Shown: piece after piece, positions 7,633-8,401 of the stretch | Position numbering within the stretch: the stretch's first letter is position 1 | Layout of the letters: each line of letters opens with the position of its first letter | NCBI GenBank assembly: GCA_021780625.1 | Contig: JAJXYI010000664.1 | Span: forward strand, 1 to 8,401 | Source of the DNA: a bacterium | GTDB taxonomy: Bacteria > Verrucomicrobiota > Verrucomicrobiae > Opitutales > Opitutaceae | Direction of reading: 5' to 3' | Length of the DNA stretch: 8,401 bases | The notes under the pieces: generated by a model | What the model saw: the letters and a program-made list of their open reading frames with translations, nothing else | What the model was told of the DNA's origin: nothing | Database searches by the model: none | Program-made: the position numbers and the translations under genes

Positions 7633-8248
7633 ATCCCTTCTCCGTCGCATAGCGGATCAGGTGGGCAGTGCTGTGAATGTCCAGCTTGGCCATGATGTTG
7701 CAGCGATGGTTTTGCACGGTGATCGCGCGCAAACCAAGTCTGTCCGCAATTTCTGTATTCGTGTATCCGCGACCGATCAGCGCCAATATCTCCTGCTCGC
7801 GGTCGGACAACAGCTTGTTGAAGGCGCCTGGCTGGTCCCGCAGCCGCTGCCAGACCTCGCGGACGACGGGAGAGAGATACCGCCTTCCGTCCATGACGGT
7901 CTTAACGGCATCCCTGAGGATGGCCATGGGCTGGCCATTCTTGTCCACAAAGCCCTCGATATGCGCCTGAAGAACGCGGTGGACCGTGACCTCGTCCGTA
8001 TGTGATGACAGCGCGATGATCTTCGCTCCAGGCGCCAGTGTGCGCAGCTCCGGCAAGACGTCCAGGCCATCCCCGTCGGGAAGCTCCAGGTCCAGAAGTA
8101 TCAGATCTGGCACTACGGTCCGGCACCGTTCCAGCGCCTCGGACGCATCGGAGGCGTACTCAATCACCTCTGGCGTGAAGGTCGATTGACAGGCCCAGAC
8201 AAGCAGGTCGCGGACCATGATTTGATCTTCAACAACGATGATTTTCAA
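7595..8248 (-). CDS. NarL/FixJ-family response regulator (REC plus LuxR-type HTH)
   Basis: A 217-residue transcriptional regulator of normal length for the NarL/FixJ family. The REC domain (1-120) has the acidic pair E7-D8, acceptor D53 in LILLDLELPDGDG, S81-S82 at the conserved Ser/Thr position and K103 in FVDKNG. The LuxR-type HTH (148-205) contains LSDREQEILALIGRGYTNTEIA, then the recognition region ITVQNHRCNIMAKL. The start is TTG at 8248-8246: it gives the expected MKIIVVED opening, an in-frame TAG lies upstream, no ATG or GTG falls between, and the next ATG (residue 11) would remove the acidic pocket. No Shine-Dalgarno is seen. It converges on the hybrid kinase gene with a 38-bp tail overlap and is the natural acceptor for the kinase Hpt domain, as in BvgS/BvgA or EvgS/EvgA (inference). 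Its targets are unknown; the palindrome at 3423-3475 is a candidate. Confidence 0.95.
   Translation of the reverse strand: MKIIVVEDQIMVRDLLVWACQSTFTPEVIEYASDASEALERCRTVVPDLILLDLELPDGDGLDVLPELRTLAPGAKIIALSSHTDEVTVHRVLQAHIEGFVDKNGQPMAILRDAVKTVMDGRRYLSPVVREVWQRLRDQPGAFNKLLSDREQEILALIGRGYTNTEIADRLGLRAITVQNHRCNIMAKLDIHSTAHLIRYATEKGFTRLRAGGSEEP
7599..7629. terminator. Stem-loop pair in the convergent overlap of kinase and regulator genes
   Basis: CGGCTC (7598-7603) and GAGCCG (7608-7613) enclose TTCG, which in the kinase mRNA makes a C(UUCG)G tetraloop, a known extra-stable type. Immediately after it CCCG (7614-7617) can pair with CGGG (7626-7629). Both lie inside the 3' ends of the two coding regions. 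No T-tract follows on either strand, so a role in ending transcription or protecting 3' ends is only a suggestion. Confidence 0.35.
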
Positions 8249-8347
8249 CGAAAGGGGATGGGGTTGGAATTCTCTCTAGGTTCAGCAACGCGCGTGGCAA
8301 GCCTAGTATCTACTTGATTAAGTTAGCGTAATAACCATGATGCCGGG
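8249..8347. promoter_or_regulatory. AT-richer spacer upstream of the regulator and of the transposase-like ORF
   Basis: A 99-bp spacer between two diverging starts. The part from about 8303 to 8337 is much richer in A+T than the surroundings, consistent with a promoter or with an insertion-sequence end. A possible regulator -35, TTGCCA (minus strand, 8300-8295), has no convincing -10 at normal spacing. ACTT-GATT-AAGT (8312-8323) is a small palindrome. The terminal inverted repeat of the putative insertion sequence may lie here but cannot be defined from one end. Confidence 0.35.
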
Positions 8348-8401
8348 ATGGGCCGCCCACCGACACCGATCACCCTCACCGCAGAAGAACGCCGCCAGCT
8401 C
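8348..8401 (+). CDS. Start of an IS630-type transposase-like protein (cut by right edge)
   Basis: Eighteen codons are visible, reading MGRPPTPITLTAEERRQL. This resembles the opening of many IS630-family transposases (MGRP, a few residues, then LT-EER--L leading into the HTH segment). An in-frame TAG at 8324-8326 lies upstream and the frame is open to the edge. Two ATGs at 8337 and 8340 are in other frames. The family call rests on a short N-terminal pattern, so another HTH protein is possible. If correct, the left end of the insertion sequence lies within about 100 bp of the regulator start. Confidence 0.5.
   Translation, partial: MGRPPTPITLTAEERRQL

Noticed and set aside
1..8401. CRISPR array, tRNA or rRNA gene, phage or defence gene
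   Set aside because: No regularly spaced repeats, cloverleaf or rRNA-like stretches were seen, and each coding region fits an ordinary uptake, degradation, signalling or transposition family.

Overview
The window is a GC-rich, densely coded bacterial segment. It holds two complete and one edge-truncated gene of what looks like a polysaccharide or glycoside uptake and degradation locus, together with its own phosphorelay. No taxonomic marker is present. The long TonB-dependent receptor with a 'TVELPTFTITAEK' segment, a periplasmic-propeller hybrid kinase, a lipoprotein GH78 rhamnosidase and the lack of Shine-Dalgarno sequences all fit Verrucomicrobiota, Opitutaceae-like in particular. That assignment is an inference, and other Gram-negative glycan degraders remain possible.

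Layout from left to right. (1) 1-807, minus strand: the N-terminal 269 codons of a lipoprotein alpha-L-rhamnosidase (GH78), running off the left edge. (2) 808-951: a short gap with a strong stem-loop at 889-920. (3) 952-3354, minus strand: an 800-residue TonB-dependent outer-membrane receptor. (4) 3355-3606: a divergent intergenic region with a long interrupted palindrome (3423-3475) overlapping a candidate -35 box of the receptor gene. (5) 3607-7632, plus strand: a 1341-residue hybrid sensor kinase with signal peptide, periplasmic propeller, Y_Y_Y domain, one TM, HisKA, HATPase, REC and Hpt. (6) 7595-8248, minus strand: a NarL/FixJ-type response regulator, convergent with the kinase and overlapping its 3' end by 38 bp. 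(7) 8249-8347: an AT-richer spacer. (8) 8348-8401, plus strand: the first 18 codons of what looks like an IS630-type transposase, cut by the right edge.

Proposed working model (inference). The kinase senses a ligand, perhaps a rhamnose-containing oligosaccharide, in the periplasm. It passes phosphate H843 -> D1133 -> H1279 and then to D53 of the separate LuxR-type regulator, which may bind the palindrome and control the receptor-rhamnosidase transcription unit. The receptor would import the glycan fragment and the surface or periplasmic lipoprotein rhamnosidase would trim it. All the parts are from known families. What merits follow-up is the complete four-step relay with convergent overlapping genes, the elaborate palindrome, and a TonB receptor with no SusD-like partner in view.
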